Assembly (NCBI RefSeq): GCF_017329565.1
Contig: NZ_JAFMTT010000009.1
Length of the DNA stretch: 64,000 nt
DNA from: Alicyclobacillus mali
GTDB taxonomy: Bacteria; Bacillota; Bacilli; Alicyclobacillales; Alicyclobacillaceae
Reading direction: 5' to 3' (one strand)
The notes under the pieces were generated by a model that worked only from the letters and a program-made list of their open reading frames with translations, was not told where the DNA came from and did not search any database. Shown here piece after piece: positions 62,465 to 64,000 of the stretch. Within the stretch, counting starts at the first letter, position 1, and the number at the start of each line of letters is the position of its first letter. Both the position numbers and the translations under genes were made by a program.

Positions 62465-62651
62465 TCTACATGACTCCCTCGCCGATGATGAGCTCGACCA
62501 CGGGCGCCTCGATGTGGATAACGCGATGACGGCTTTCCGCATCTCGCACCGGTTCATTTTGAATCTACGTTTGCGATCCTACATGGATTCAAAACGCACG
62601 AGATACGCAAAGGCTACTCCTACAATTCCTCTTTGTCCGTCTCGTGCATCT

Positions 62652-63826
62652 TTAAGCGCGCGAATCCCAACTCCAAACGGACGAATCATAAAACGCCCAG
62701 GACGGATACTCCTGGCCACCCAGGAAGTGAAACATGTACAGCTGTCCCAGCTTCTCATATCGCTCCCCTGCGGTTTCGGCCAGTCGGTACAGGCTCGCCG
62801 CCTGCGCGAGATCCGCCACGGTGCGCAGAACCGACTTCGATTGCCACTCCGCCTCGGGGCGGGGGAGCGCGCGAAGAGCCGCAACCTCCTGGCGCACGCG
62901 GGACACCACGACTCGTCCGCCTGGCACACTGCGGCGCACCAGAGGTGCCGCGATGCGGTCGATCACGTCGTCCACACTGCCGAGCTTCATCAGCGTCTCC
63001 AGGAAATCCAGCGCCTGAATGTTGCTCGGCCCTTCCCAAATCGGCGTGATCAGGGCTTCGCGGTGCCAGCGGGCGATGGCGTACTCCTCGAGAAAGCCGA
63101 GGCCGCCAAACAGCTCCATGGCCATCGCGGTGAGGTGAGCCGCGTGATCCGCCGTGCGCGTTTTGGCCAGATGGGTGTACAACCGCGCAAGATGGTACTT
63201 CGGGCTGTACGGCGGGCGCTCCTGCCACGCCTGATCAAACAGGTCGATGGCCTGAAACGTGAGCGCGAGCCCGCCGGCGTGGCGCACGGCAAAGTCGGTG
63301 AGATCGCGCCGGATGAGGGCGTGATCGCGCAGGGCATGGCCGAAGCTACGGCGGTGGCGGACGCGCTGCATGACTTCGAGCAGGGCCTTCTGGACGATGC
63401 CCATGGCGCCTGCCGCATTGGCCAGCCGGGAGACGGTCAGGTTTTCGAGCGTGTAATAAATGCCGAGATGTTTGTCGCCGATGAGAAAGGCCTCGGTGTC
63501 GGCGAATTCCACTTCGCCGGAGGGCACGGCGCGCGTGGCGCTCTTGTCTTTGAGTCGGCGCACGTGGAAATTGAGGTTCCCATCCTTGCGCAGTCGCGGC
63601 ACGAGAAAGAGGGCGAGCCCTTTGGGGCCGCTCGGCGCGCCCTCGGGCCTCGCTGTCGCGATGGCGTAGTCGGTGAGGCCGGCCCCGCTCGCGAAGTACT
63701 TGTCTCCCGAGAGCCGCCATACCTCGCCGTCGAAGCGGGCCGTGGTCTGATTGGCGCCGAGATCGCTCCCGCCCTGGACTTCGGTCATCCATGTGGCGCC
63801 AAACGCCCGGCCGGAGAGGAGGGTAG
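62652..63826 (-). pseudogene. Acyl-CoA dehydrogenase (AidB-like), N-terminal part missing
   Basis: The C-terminal 390 or so residues of a flavoprotein acyl-CoA dehydrogenase. The flavin-contact motif MTEVQGGSDLGANQTTARF, normally near residue 170-180, is almost the first thing present, preceded by SGRAFGATW. Further family features are the ENLTVSRLANAAGAMGI and RRSFGHAL segments, MELFGGLGFLEEY and PIWEGPSNIQALDFLE, intact to the stop. Upstream the frame hits a stop about ten codons before the motif, in sequence that no longer looks like the family. The intact protein would be about 550 residues. It was probably interrupted by an insertion sequence whose end adjoins it. Confidence 0.75.
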
Positions 63827-64000
63827 TGTCCCGTCAAGTGGTGGAATTTCGCCGTGCGTGCCTTATGTGTGACGTGGTCGGCTTTGACCCTTGGCGAACT
63901 GTATCGACCGCCGTCACGCTCCGTCAAGGGATGCTTCGCTCGTCCTTCGACGCCCTTGACGGGCGTTCGGCGGTCGATTCTCATCCGTTAGGGCCAAAGC
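63822..64000. mobile_element. Probable end of an insertion sequence, cut by the window edge
   Basis: From about 63822 the sequence (GGGTAGTGTCCCGTCAAG) breaks the acyl-CoA dehydrogenase frame. Within it two nested inverted repeats form a large hairpin: 63903-63913 with 63968-63978, and 63921-63930 with 63953-63962. CCGTCAAG occurs at 63831 and 63921, and its complement at 63955. Subterminal structures of this type occur at transposon ends. No transposase is visible because the window stops. The family is not assigned. Confidence 0.5.

Noticed and set aside
1..64000. tRNA or rRNA genes
   Set aside because: No cloverleaf-like or rRNA-like segment was noticed; a tRNAscan search would settle it.

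Overview
The window is a 64 kb chromosomal segment from a thermoacidophilic Firmicute, almost certainly Alicyclobacillus acidocaldarius. The main reasons are an esterase whose length and catalytic residues (S155, D252, H282) match EST2 of that species, a giant secreted amylase followed by a malEFGR-cdaA-glcA cluster of the type described there, Gram-positive ribosome binding sites, and moderately high GC. The identification rests on recognising protein families by eye; no database was searched.

Layout. 1-7.1 kb: arabinose/arabinan region: end of an AraM/EgsA-type dehydrogenase, an ArsR-type regulator, a three-gene sugar ABC transporter (no ATPase) and a GH51 arabinofuranosidase. 7.1-8.8 kb: PII protein plus ammonium transporter behind a GlnR/TnrA-like site. 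8.9-17.6 kb: GH42 beta-galactosidase, AraC regulator, orphan OppA-type lipoprotein, UspA protein and a GH31 alpha-xylosidase. 17.6-21.3 kb: FAH-family hydrolase, proB-proA, and a small hydrophobic protein.

21.4-30.9 kb: a type I-G (formerly I-U) CRISPR-Cas locus. It has csb1 (cas7), csb2 (cas5-cas6), a helicase-HD cas3 and a small NPLAFF-type subunit, all with overlapping junctions, followed by an array of 36 repeats and 35 spacers. No cas1, cas2 or cas4 lies in the window. Repeat polarity and the decayed cas-proximal repeat suggest the array is transcribed leftward, towards the cas operon, from a leader near 30.9-31.1 kb. A three-spacer block (258 bp) is present twice. A 731-base stretch without a gene follows.

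31.6-39 kb: DUF969/DUF979 membrane pair, a PHS-like MFS carrier with a small ArsR regulator and a large promoter inverted repeat, a second MFS carrier, Nudix hydrolase, pirin and the EST2-type esterase. 39-51.5 kb: the maltodextrin regulon: secreted amylase amyA, malEFG, malR, cdaA and glcA. Near-identical LacI-type operators sit at the amyA and malE promoters. Starch is cut outside the cell, imported by MalEFG (ATPase encoded elsewhere) and finished in the cytoplasm by CdaA and GlcA.

51.5-64 kb: diguanylate cyclase, class-3-like asparaginase, ketopantoate reductase, an L,D-transpeptidase, a quinone-oxidoreductase-like MDR enzyme, a FetAB-like ABC exporter fused by overlap to a flavin monooxygenase, bioB behind a clear BirA operator, a small anchored protein, and an acyl-CoA dehydrogenase broken at its N-terminal side by what looks like the end of an insertion sequence at the window edge. 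No rRNA or tRNA gene was seen.
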